Below, one piece after another: positions 1-30,700 of a stretch of DNA of 64,000 nt. Numbering within the stretch: position 1 is the first letter of the stretch; the number at the start of each line of letters is the position of its first letter. Source of the stretch: Mastigias papua. Taxonomy: Eukaryota; Cnidaria; Scyphozoa; Rhizostomeae; Mastigiidae. A model generated the notes under the pieces. It did no database searches. It was not told where the DNA came from and worked only from the letters and a program-made list of their open reading frames with translations. Where the stretch lies: NCBI GenBank assembly GCA_964019165.1, contig OZ025267.1, positions 20,881,185 to 20,945,184 on the forward strand, read 5' to 3'. The position numbers and the translations under genes were made by a program.

Positions 1-437
1 ATGGAATGCAGAAAACCAAAAAATAAGCAATACGTGAGTCAAATTTCGCTTACTTTTCCCAGACTGATAGTCAGAAGTGCTCTGTTTTTCCCTGAGCCCC
101 AATTCAAATATTTGTAAAAATACCGAAAGAGAATATTAGGCAAATAAATAGAAAAGATGAAATATATCAAGCAAAATTAACTTCAATTTGTGTACAGATG
201 GTTTATGTACAGAAGAAAAGTGAAAAGTGAAATGTTCACATTTGTTAAGAAGAAATGGAAAAACTAATTTGTGAAAAACCATGCATGAGAGTTTATGATA
301 AATGGGCTAAGCATTCTGTTTTCCCAGACTTTTCCTTGACTTGAATAAATGTCAAAGACAATTCCCTTACTTTTTCTAAATATTGCTCATTTTTCAGGTC
401 TTCCAGGATCGCTTGAGCCGTACGTAAGTCATTATAC

Positions 438-19812
<19,375 letters not shown>

Positions 19813-20520
19813 GAAATAAAAGACAGTATGTTAGCATGGTTGACATGAGCCAGCAATGATAAGTGATATAGATAATAATAGTTTGTGATAGCTGGCTACC
19901 AATCATTAGCCAGTTTGGTAATGGCTACTTGCAGGCCAATGATGGATAGCAATAACATACAGCTACACTTCTCAAGGGACCAATAAGCAAACAAACCAGT
20001 GCTAAGTGTAGCAGCTGCATGTGTTAGGGATTTTACACTATGGAAAGCTGCATGCAACAATAAGGGAATGATAGAAAATTATGTGTCATGCACATGGGAA
20101 ATAACATTTCATTACACTCTGCCCTAATCTACAGACTGGTAGATAAAGAGATAACAGTGCCCTATGTAATGCCTGTGAAAGATATACCTAACATACATTA
20201 ATTGAATCAATCTGTCATCTCATATCTCTGATGTAAATAGTTTGCAGTTCAAAAAAATAAACAATACTTCAAACCTCAAATAATAGTAACCTAAAATTGT
20301 AATTTTTATCTTGGTTGTAATAAATTCATATTATATTATGTATATACATCATAGTAGGCCCAGAACCAATTAACAACAGGGAGATACCAAACTATGAAGA
20401 ACCTGCATGCAGTATCAAATATATAATACATCTGCCAAGTATGAAAGCTGTGTGTTATTCTTAAATGAAGAATAAAAAAAATTAAATGATTAAAGCAGAA
20501 GACCTTTGATTGACTCGTAC

Positions 20521-20600
20521 CTTTGGTTTGGCTATCACAGTATTACGATAAAGCAAAGAGACGACTGACAACTGCCTTTCATAGTAAACTATGAGGGTGC
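20521..20600 (-). other. possible INTS9 5' untranslated exon
   Basis: On the complement, sequence ending AAACCAAAG is followed by gtacgag, a usable donor, about 0.7 kb upstream of the first INTS9 coding exon. The only ATG in it opens a 15-codon frame that ends in TGA, so if transcribed it would be leader with a short upstream ORF. The upstream limit is a guess. No TATA box or CpG-rich block was identified. Confidence 0.25.
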
Positions 20601-21738
20601 AAAAGATTAATCTGGAATCGAGGGAAGCCGTCGTAAATGTGTGTGGTATACTGGAATCCCAAGTTTGTTGTATGTCGGCGTATCGTGATAAGACTAAGCA
20701 GACTACGAATGGAAAAGGTATGCAAAGAGTATATTGGCGTAAATAATCTGAGCATTTGGCGCAGATTTGTAGCGTCAGGCTGCATTTTCTGTAGTGCGCG
20801 GGGAATATATATCTTTCAACCGCGTACTCGCCATTACTTGGTAGAAGCCCTATTCGCGGTTTTTGAAAGAGTCCACGTCAGATAAAATATCTTGATTTCC
20901 ACACCTTGTAAATAGACTAGAATTCACCTGGCAATGAGCTTCCCCGCGCCAGATTCGAAGAATGCAGTCTGGACAGAGTGGCGTACAACATACAAATCTC
21001 TGGACTGATTCACAGGCTTATCAAGAAACCCGCTGGTTTTTCTCTTGAATACACCAATGTAACTACTTACCAGCTTCATTTTATCACTTTAAGCTCCCAG
21101 TTAATTTCTTGGTTATTAGTTCCAAGAATGTCTACTTTTGCCGGTCATAGCAATCAAATGATTAGGTGGTAGTTCTTCAGTGGTTGTTTTTACCACTGGA
21201 TCAGAGCTAGGCCAATATGCCTCGACTTGCATATGAGGCGAAAAATTTGAATTTTCGTTTATGTTGTGTGATTCTCCTTCTCAGTAGACAGTAGCCGAGA
21301 GCCGATCGCAGCGTACTACCGTACAAATAATACATACGACCTGATACATACATATAAACACTTAATGTTGTGACCATCAAAGTGTTTGTTCATTGATCTA
21401 AAAGTAACAAGACATCTATTGAGTACTGAACTCATTAATCCAAGCTGGAATGGACGGCAACTATTGCTTGCCAGCCATTCAATCGGTAATTTTTCTTATT
21501 CTTTGGCTTGAGCCAGATGGTGCCATTATGCAAGATTGACCACATGCTGTGTTTCATGGATATAAAACAAGACTAAAGACTAAACATGGTCGCAGATCTG
21601 CGGCATGCAATAGTCCACGTTTTAAGACTTGTCATTGATCAAACAATTCAGTTTCATTTATGATCTTCCTAATACGTATGAAAACTGTTCTTGAAATATT
21701 TAAAGTTTGGGCTTGAGTTACTTCTGCTGGTAAGGGAG
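20601..21738. other. spacer upstream of INTS9, no gene seen
   Basis: This contains the presumed INTS9 promoter on the left. Short open frames here show no recognisable protein and no exon-like continuity. No repeat was identified. Confidence 0.5.
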
Positions 21739-21739
21739 A

Positions 21740-22008
21740 GGTCATTATTTATGGCTGGGGTGGGGACTGAAGAGAAAGTGTTATGTGCCCTCAAAAAACT
21801 TTTACCCCATCACTTCCTTAAGTCAAATTTTCTTTACCCCACCGAAGGAAAACAGTAGAATAAGGCTGCATTTATGCTTAAATATGGTAAATGTTTTACA
21901 CTACACATGTGGTCAAAAAATATTCTTCTACTCCACCTAACACAGCTTATTTTGTCAGCTACCCTACCATTTTCTCTTCAGTTCCCACCCCAGTCATAAA
22001 TAATGACC
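21740..22008. mobile_element. palindromic MITE, GGTCATTATTTATG ends
   Basis: Left arm GGTCATTATTTATGGCTGGG continuing to about 21,778, and right arm from about 21,971 whose complement begins GGTCATTATTTATGACTGGG. The arms match at all but a few of about 38 positions. The interior has CCCCA-rich blocks and no open frame. Target duplication not resolved. Confidence 0.6.
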
Positions 22009-23436
22009 GCTGCCTAAGCCTTCCAGATGTTGATGCAAGTCTCCGTCAAAAAACCGTTTCGAACATTTAACCTTGAGCAAGGTTTTACCAACTTGAAATG
22101 ATGACCATACGTGTGTTGAGAAATTCTGTTTGGTCTATGCTCAGAAACTTAGTGGTGTCAACATCGTACTTTCCATTTAGGTACTTATATACATGGATCA
22201 TATCACCTCTTCAGCGACGATATGCAAGAGTTGGTGGAGTGATAGCCTGAAGATGATACAGTACATACTTTAAGATCAATTCTGTCCTAATGTTAACTAC
22301 AACTGTTATCTGCCCTTTGTGAACTCCTCTTTTTTGGCAATCCCGGTTTTAGCAATATGGCGAATAAATTAATACTGGAAGCAACAAAATCATTAATTTT
22401 GTTGACTGAAAGGTTGGAATGAAGTAAGTAAACTTCTAGCAACGCGCCACCTATTTTGTTCTTTTCTTTCGTTGTTTTATTTCATTAATAGTTTTAAAGC
22501 TCATCTCACACTAGAATTATTGGACATCTGTAATTGTCCCATTTTACCATCTATATTTTCTCAATTTTATATTTCTCATTCCAATAAATAACCCGAAATC
22601 GAACTTGAGATGCACGTTATTTATCTTATTGTGCGTATATTGAATAGCACACACCATATGCAGTTGGGACCAAATGATTCAGTGTCTATACCCACTGTGT
22701 AAGGTACAAGCAAAGTGCGTTATACAGTAGTTTGCTAAATTCTTAAGTGATATAAAAAACAACTGTTATTGCGATCCACGATAAACTTATATGTAGAGCA
22801 AAATATTGTACACCTTAGCCTAAACTCTAGTGGTTTTCATTAGCTCTTTGTATTGTTGTGCTTCAAGTGTTCTCATTGGAATGATAAGGTTTAGCTCAAG
22901 ATGAAAAATTGGTAAATTAACAAACCATATCAGCAGTTTTTATTTCATGCTGCTGACTCTAATGCTTATTTCTTCTGATTCTGCCACAATCTGAATTTCT
23001 CTTATTTGATATTGATCCCAGAGTAACAATTCTTAGGAGATTTTTCTAAGGAAATTATTTCTAAGTTCTATGTAGAACATAGCCTAGACCTTATCATATT
23101 GTTTTAGTTTTTTGGAATACACGTAGTTTTTGTTAGAAACCTAACTAGAGACCTAGTACTAGAAGTTTCTCAATTTCTGGCCATATTTTAGTTGTAAAAG
23201 TTTCTTTATTGCTTATAAAAAATCATAGTGAAAAAAAACTTAAAACACATTTTCTTTTGTACTGTAGTACCCGTAAGGCAGAAAAATTGATGCACAATAG
23301 GCTTTTAAGCACATTAAAGCAAACTTTGGTGGGCACCTATAGATCCTTGGAGGAAAAATGTGTTTCCAAAATTGTGAAAGATGGCACGGACATTTCTAAC
23401 GTTTGTTAACTGTTTCCTTGTAGTTATAAAAGTTCC
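22009..23436. other. intergenic spacer, nothing identified
   Basis: AT-rich sequence with only short open frames. No exon with both splice signals and homology was seen. Confidence 0.5.
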
Positions 23437-26261
23437 TTAAGGTGGTTCCTCACCAAATAACAAAACTTTTGCCCTGCTCATGGTACATGAAAACCTAGTT
23501 AGGTTTTCTTTCACAGAGAGCTTCATGCTAAAACTTCTAACATAATATTTCCAATTTATGCAAATATGATGACGTCATCATCATAATCATAATCTTAAAT
23601 CCAATATATTTTCATGCAGCATAATTCAGGAATGGGAAGTTGGATCTAGCTCAAACTTTTACAGCAATTGCAAGACAGCTTCCTTGAGGGACAGAACAAG
23701 AATTTTGTAAAAATTGCATCTAACAAATATTCTACAAGCAATTTAGAGCATTTCTACAAATTCTAGGTACAGCCATTTACTTAAAACAATGCATATCATA
23801 TGACTGAGAAGAGATAATGAAAAAATTCTAGTTCTGGCCCTCAGGTAACATCTATGGATTACAACTGCCAAGTTTCAAGGCAATAGACCATGCCAACATG
23901 AAAATATCTTACATGAAAATCTGTATTGCCTTGAAATATGTGATTTTGAGAAATCGGGTGAAGAAAGTTGACAAACAAAAAGTTTCTAATAGGCTCCGGG
24001 AACATAGGATTCTCCACCCTCTTCTTCCCTCTCCTTGTCAAGGTATCCTTTCCTAATGCTTCTGAGTTGCTTTCTCCTTCTCCATACAGCTTCAGATTCT
24101 TTCTTATCAATGCCTCTCACTTTAACTTTTAGCTTTTCAGCAGATGCTTTCTTTGTGAAAATGCCAGATTTGATACTGAAATGGTTCAGAACACTGTGAA
24201 TCCCTGAAGGTCCTTCATTAAATTCAAGCACAGCTGAATTTACACCCAATTCCAAAACATCCTTTTCAACATATATATTTTTTGGACATTTTGTCCAAAT
24301 AATGTTATTTAAGGCTTCATTTGCATTTTGGGTTTTCCCATGTAAACATTTTTTGAGCAATTCATCATTGCTTAGTTCAGTAAAAATTGGTTTGAGCAAT
24401 TCATGAATCCAGATTGGAATGGCTATTGTCTGTTTGTATTTCTTTGTACTATCACCTTGGTTTCTTTTCCATTTGCACCAACAACTAGGCCCTGGTGGAC
24501 AAAACCGATGTTGATATCTTTCATCTACAAAGTCTGTTGAATGCCACAAAACAGCCCCAACAGCCTTCTTCATTGGATATAACTTTCCTCTATTCTGTCT
24601 AATTGCCAAACCAAAGTAATTCTGCAAGGAATTAATAACCTTGTCAGTTAATTTACCTCTTCCAGACAATGGGGTTTTGGAGTTCTGATAAGATTTTCTA
24701 AGAGCTCTCAGGCGATTTCCAAGACACTTCTGGATGTGCCCAACACATTCAAGTTTCTTTGGAATGATGCCATATTTGTCATAGGGTTTTGCATTAACAA
24801 CTTCCTTAAATGAAGTTGTATCTCCATCTCCTATATAGTCTTCATAAATCAGTCCATACTTTTCAGCAGATGTGCAAAATATGTCAACTGCTCCAGTAGC
24901 TTCCATGGCTCCAGATGACTTTTTGTGATTAATTTTGCAGACATGATCAGCAAGCCAGTTTTCATATTCCTGTGTTCCCTTCCTTGACTGCCATACCTGA
25001 CAAGATTTGCAATTCTTTGCAAATACAGCAGTATCCAAACACTTGCCAGAAGATATTGCTGTTACCACACCATTCAAAGATGCATGACCACGTTTCTGCC
25101 ATGATCCATCTAGTGAGCATTGGCACAGGTGCTTACCATCCAGTTCTTTCACACCAGACTGCTTAATTTCAAAGGCTGCTTTTGCTTTTGATGCATCTGC
25201 TGCATTTTCATAGGCATTATAAAGCTCCTGATTTAGATTTCCATATGCATTCTCTGAGATACCCTTCATGTTCATGCATCTTGAAAAGCTCTGAATTGCC
25301 TGATGTCCTTTACCGATTTCACGGAAGGCTATCACAGTCCTTACATTTACCTCAAAAAAATTTCTGCCACGACCAGTGGTTGGTGAACACTGTTCTGACA
25401 GAAATGTACTTTGTTCCCAACAACAAGAAGCACATCTCACCATTATCTTATTTGCAAAACCCATTCTTAATTTTAGCAAATCAATGACTTCAACAGTAGA
25501 GCCACATTCCGGGCATTTTCCAAGGGAGGATATCAAATTAATTAGGATGCTCATATTTATCAATACAAAATAATTGTTGCCATCTTCATTATCCAAATCA
25601 TTTCTTGCATCGTGAATGGCAAGCTTTCGCTTTTTACATGGAAGTGTTCCTTCCACTTCAGGGTGATCTCCTTGGGTGGTTTCTCCCTGCTCGTTTGGCT
25701 GAGTTGGTCCTATTGGCCTAGGTAAACTAGCGACATCTTCATTCACTCTAGTCATTTTAGTGTGCCTATTTCCTTGAAAACACCTTCTCTTGAAAGCGGA
25801 TGAGCGAGATCCCCTTTTAGTTTTCTTTGAACCCATAGTCCCAAGGATAAGAACTCTAAGAAAATTAAAGTCTTGTAGCGAACTTTTGCTAACTATACAG
25901 ACAATGTTGTACGAAAGAAATTTTTTTTTGAAAGTTCATCATGAAGAAGAGGCGGGAATAGAGAGCAATTGTGAGGCTACTGAAAAAGGAATGGACCTTT
26001 GACTAAGAACAATGATTTTTAGCAGAGTACGTGGTAGTACATAGCTGGAAAAAGAAATCATTTATGTTGCTAGGGTGTTGCTATGGATAATTTCTTACAC
26101 CAGTTGATAAAAAAGCGAAGATTTCTACAAAAATTTGCAATCTACACGATCTAAACGTGTTCTCACCGATTCTTCATTGCTTTAGGCTCCATTTAAAAAG
26201 AAAAAACAAAATACTAAAAATTGAAGCTCAATCTAGATTTTTTGTTGTGGAACCACCTTAA
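23437..26261. mobile_element. complete DNA transposon, TTAA target site, Kolobok/Mutator-like
   Basis: The element spans 23441-26257 (2,817 bp) between TTAA copies at 23437-23440 and 26258-26261. Its ends are inverted repeats: GGTGGTTCCTCACCAAATAA on the left and GGTGGTTCCACAACAAAAAA read inward from the right, 17 of 20 identical. It holds one intact transposase gene on the minus strand. A TTAA duplication is typical of Kolobok and piggyBac elements; the transposase is not piggyBac-like, so Kolobok is the best placement. It lies between the two divergent host genes. Confidence 0.85.
23986..25836 (-). CDS. DDE transposase, Mutator-like/Kolobok type, 616 aa, intact
   Basis: It would cut and reinsert the surrounding element. 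The N-terminus is basic (KKTKRGSRSS) and nuclear-signal-like, followed by a zinc-ribbon pattern CPEC (108-111) with CASC (135-138). Candidate catalytic residues: D243 in LDGSWQKRGH, D337/D339 in IGDGDTTSF, and E507 in NANEALNNIIW, where N-E-x-x-N plus W is typical of this transposase group. Several cysteine/histidine residues lie between (FCPPGPSCWCKW, 445-456). The C-terminus is lysine/arginine-rich. I recognise it as the protein family annotated as Mutator-like transposase domain. No stop or frameshift interrupts it and the ATG has no competing upstream start in frame, so the copy may be recent or active. Confidence 0.88.
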   Translation of the reverse strand: MGSKKTKRGSRSSAFKRRCFQGNRHTKMTRVNEDVASLPRPIGPTQPNEQGETTQGDHPEVEGTLPCKKRKLAIHDARNDLDNEDGNNYFVLINMSILINLISSLGKCPECGSTVEVIDLLKLRMGFANKIMVRCASCCWEQSTFLSEQCSPTTGRGRNFFEVNVRTVIAFREIGKGHQAIQSFSRCMNMKGISENAYGNLNQELYNAYENAADASKAKAAFEIKQSGVKELDGKHLCQCSLDGSWQKRGHASLNGVVTAISSGKCLDTAVFAKNCKSCQVWQSRKGTQEYENWLADHVCKINHKKSSGAMEATGAVDIFCTSAEKYGLIYEDYIGDGDTTSFKEVVNAKPYDKYGIIPKKLECVGHIQKCLGNRLRALRKSYQNSKTPLSGRGKLTDKVINSLQNYFGLAIRQNRGKLYPMKKAVGAVLWHSTDFVDERYQHRFCPPGPSCWCKWKRNQGDSTKKYKQTIAIPIWIHELLKPIFTELSNDELLKKCLHGKTQNANEALNNIIWTKCPKNIYVEKDVLELGVNSAVLEFNEGPSGIHSVLNHFSIKSGIFTKKASAEKLKVKVRGIDKKESEAVWRRRKQLRSIRKGYLDKEREEEGGESYVPGAY

Positions 26262-26757
26262 GTTATAATCTGTCTAGTACTAGGTTTCTTATAAACAGGT
26301 CTATTTAAAAAAGCTTTACAGATATCACCTGTATGTCGATATATGCAAAGATTCTTGCAAAGATTTTTTGGAAGAATTATTTTAACGTTAGTGCACTGAT
26401 TCTAAGTATTTATGAATAATCTAGCATCATGATTGAAGAAGTCCCTTGAAATTTGAGAAGTGCCTTTATATCAGCGACAGCTTTTCATCTAGACCAAACA
26501 AGGGTTGGAAAATTTGTCCAATGATAGCAACTCCTGCTCGTAAAATGATACTTTAGTTCAGTTCAGTTCTGTTTTATTTGTAAATACATACAGTACAAAC
26601 AAAAACATTAATGCCAACAATGAAAAGAGAAAGTTGTGGAAAATACAACTAAAATTAAAATACAAATAAGCCATATTGATTCTTCTTTGATATAAAGGCA
26701 GATCACTTGTATTGACCTGTCTCTGGCCTTTTTTGAGTGCCTGTCGTACTGACCAGT

Positions 26758-27579
26758 CAGGCCCGTCGGAACCGGGGGGGCTGGGGGGGCTGAAGCCCCC
26801 CCAATATTTTGCAACTATTTGCTCTTTAAATTTTCGAGAAAACTTTGCAAGGCCATACTATAAATTCGCAAAAATATTAACCAGTTCAGTTACCAGCTAT
26901 CCCTATCAATCATTTATTGCGTGTTCAAAGAACCAATGTATGTATACTTGATCAGGAACGTTAAACAGCATGAGCGAAGAAAGTGAAGTCTTGAAACCTG
27001 AATATGTTATGCGAAGATGCTAGGAGGGCGTCAGGATCTGACTTTTATGTTCCATCAACCTTAAAACACTTCATCATCGATAGTATTGTTTGGTAATTTG
27101 ATTATTTGGTAAGCAGATTTTTGGACAATTTTCGAACAAAGATTTGTGTATTAAAGCTAATGTAGCACACAAAAGCACACAAGCATAGGTGATTGAAAAA
27201 GAGTGTTAAGAGGATCGTTAAATTTTGTTTTGGCAGTGTTTATCGTTTCTTAAGTTGATTGCTGGCGTTCATTGCACGGAGACAGCAGGGAAGTTTTGCT
27301 GTCAATGGCTGTAAAGTATTCCGTTAGCTTTTTCAGCCACAGGTAATGTTAGTAGATGACTGCAAATACATAGATTCCAGCCAATTTACAACTTCCATTT
27401 CAAAAATTGTCTTAATTCTGTAAATAGTAATTCATCCATTAAAAATGGCAATTTGCATAGGCAGGTTGCTTTCCAGCAATCTAAAGGGCGTGGTCGAACA
27501 AAAATCCTCCCGGAGCCCAGTGCAGTCTGCTTTATTTACAGCCCCCCCCCCCAATATCAATTTCGTTCCGACGGGCCTG
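26758..27579. mobile_element. non-autonomous element with CAGGCCCGTCGGAAC ends, 822 bp
   Basis: Perfect 15-bp inverted repeats CAGGCCCGTCGGAAC at 26758-26772 and 27565-27579, flanked by direct CCAGT copies (26753-26757, 27580-27584). G-rich blocks next to the left repeat (GGGGGGGCTGGGGGGGCT) and C-rich blocks next to the right one extend the symmetry. No transposase is seen inside. CAG-starting tips and a 5-bp duplication would fit a hAT-type element with short target duplications, but the assignment is tentative. Confidence 0.65.
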
Positions 27580-27750
27580 CCAGTGGTCTATCGTCTGTCT
27601 CTATCGGGACTGTCTTTACCTCGCCTCCATGGGAAGCCATATTTGTTTATAGCAACTACAGCAACCACAGTTTTTTCTTTAATGGACATCAAATAGAGAA
27701 CATTTAAACTCCTTTCGGCATATGATGCAGAATCTTGATGCCTGATAAAA

Positions 27751-30700
27751 ATGACAGACACTGACAACGATGTCGAGAGGCTTTCAGGATTATTGAAAGA
27801 TAGTGGCTTGTATTACCATATTAAAAGAATCGCTCAAGTAAGGACAGTAGAATTGTAAACTCGAAGTCACTCAGTAAACATAAAGAAGGGCCCTACCAAG
27901 TTGCATTACCTGTAAAGCTTACGCAGGAAATTCATTCAGTTATATTTCCCTTCACGCCAAGGTACCACACAAATAATCCACTTCGATATCTTATCCCCGC
28001 ACATGGACACTAGCAACATTTCATACCTGACAGATTACCTGTAAGTGGTTTAGAGTTCATAGGAATATTGATTCTGGTTTATTCCCAACAGGATGAAGTT
28101 ATTAAGCTGCCACACACTTTTGATATGCAGCAAGATGTCAGACGAATTTTGAAGCAGTCTGGTATGCAATCAGATTCTCTTTCTGATAAAGGCCTTGATA
28201 TGCTATAATAAATATTTTGGCTCAACATTTGAAAACGTAATTGAAGATTTCTGCTTTTAGCTATAACTGAATGAAAGAGCTGGATCTTAAGAGTAAAATC
28301 ATTTTTACGTGACAGTGTTTTCAAGTCCTCCATAATTTTTATGTTTATGCATATAATGTTATTTTGCTTCACAAATAAATTCAGTTGTAATACTTTTGAA
28401 AATTACAATCTTTTGAAGTTGATAGTCAGGTAAATTCCTATAGTGAGATATTGGTGGCCTCACACCCCAAATAAAATTTTGTTGGCAATATGACCAGAAT
28501 GTGCAATCTGTGTTGACACATGCCTTCAATTTTTTACCCTACAAGCCTATGAAAAGGAATTAGCTGCTATGGAGAAGAAGCCATCAAATGACTTTGTTTA
28601 CTCTATAGAATCACACAGTTTAGCAACACATTGAGCATATAATATTTTCTCAAACATTTAAATGAATATTCTTCAATTATTGAAGCTAAGCCCGTTTTTG
28701 TTGGCACATTGTAGGTCCTATATCTCCACATAGGGAATTTCTAGGAATAGCCCTTTTAATAGTATCATAATGCTAAATTTGATTATGACCCTAGCTTTAG
28801 TGCTAGTTCTCCATAATTATGTTCTGTGTTTTCCCATTTCATCTTTAAGTCACTTCTTAAAAAGTAAGGCATGCTTTTAGAAATTTTGATCTCTTTCTGT
28901 GCCCCTAAGGACTTGACATCACCTTGCAGAATGAAGCATTCCAATTTCTTACTCAGTAAGTTTGTCGTTTTTCTTGTTTATCCAAGTTTTATATGTTGAA
29001 AGGACAGGCTTTTATGTAGCTAGAGAGTTATACAGATTGATCATGAAAGAATGTTCATGCTTATTCTATCTGTGTTTAGAGAATGTTTATGTCTTGCCTC
29101 CCATATAAAATTCCTATCTATTCTTCTAACTATAACTGGTCTTTAGAAGCTTTTTTTTTATTAGAGTTACATTATCAATTTTGATTTTTTACTTAGAAAG
29201 GGTTTTTGTATAATTTATCAAATTTTATGTAATTATTTCATAGTGATAGGCTGCCTATCTGATTCAAATTTCAGATCATATTCTTTTAATTTCTACTGAC
29301 TTGAGTTCTTAAAATGGAATGAAATAGTCCTGCTGTTAAATGGAATCATACTATTTATAACTTGACATCACAGGACATTTAAACTCTTCTTGAATATAGA
29401 CCTTGTGCTGTCAGGATTTGGCAGGATTTGGTGATATAAAGTTCAAAGATTTGGTTGCTTGTATGAATCTGATGATAGTTTTGATTGATTCCTAAATCAA
29501 TGTGCTCAATTTATTAATAAACCCTAGTTTGGATTATGTTACCTTTCAATCAGACTTCATAAATAAACCAAGAAACATTGCAAAATAAATAATATTTATC
29601 ATAAATTGATAATTTGGCATCTTGTTAATTTGTGCTATTTGGAATTTTTGCAATTACAGCCCTTCCACTAAGCAAAAGGCCAATAGCAATGCAACTGTTA
29701 CCAGGGATTCCTTGGAATACATGCAAAAAGCACAGGTATTTTTTCAGCCATAGTTATCAAGCTGGATGAAGGTCATTTTTTATTGAGAGTATTCCATCAG
29801 CCTAGCCCATTAAGTGATTGAAATAGCCTGAAATAGTGTCATAGCATGAGCTTCTGTTAGCAGTGTCATAGCTTGCAAGGGGATTGACAAATTTTCCATT
29901 AATTTGGTGCAATCCTTGTAGCAAGTGGTTCACAGACAAGTTTATATTGAAATTGTCAGAGTATTTATAATACATGTATTTTTGGGAGTGCTATATCCCT
30001 GTATTTAAGAATTTTTATAGATCTGTTGAAATTGATTGGTTTTGATTGCAGATTGAAAAGTGATGCAAGTGACCCAATTTTGGCCAAAAAGTAGGGCTAT
30101 AGCCTTGGTGTTTTGCCCAAAAATGAGTGAAAAATGAAATATCAGTTAGACTTGTTTAGCAATGCATGTGCATCCCATACTAGACATAAGTATAAATTTA
30201 TTCATGATTCACAGCTCTGAGGCCTAAATGTGTAAACTACAAGGAGTTACTTTTGGTAAATTAGCAATTTTATCAGGATTCAGGATTGCACCCCCCTCCC
30301 CTAGATAAAGAGGAAATGCTACAGGACTGTCTGTCATTGTTCATTTTTTGTTGTATTTGCATTAGTATCATCCTATATTTATGTGCAGATCCTAGCAAAT
30401 TCCTTATTTGTTTGGAGCTAGTTCAGGCTTTTAATGGTATTGCTTGCAGCATTATAACTTATACTGGTACTAGTAAAAGTGCATCGTAATCTGATGAGAG
30501 TTAATTAGCTGCAGAAAACAGTCTGATGACTACAGCTGCAGATTTTAGAGAAAGGCAGAAGGGAAGATCCTCCGCCCTCCCCACCCAAAGTAGTTTACTT
30601 GCTATTTTGCTTATATTGGGACGATTCTAGGAACTAACATATGAACAGTGTACCACTTTATGTACCACCGATTTTTATTCATTAATGCCGCTTTCTATTG

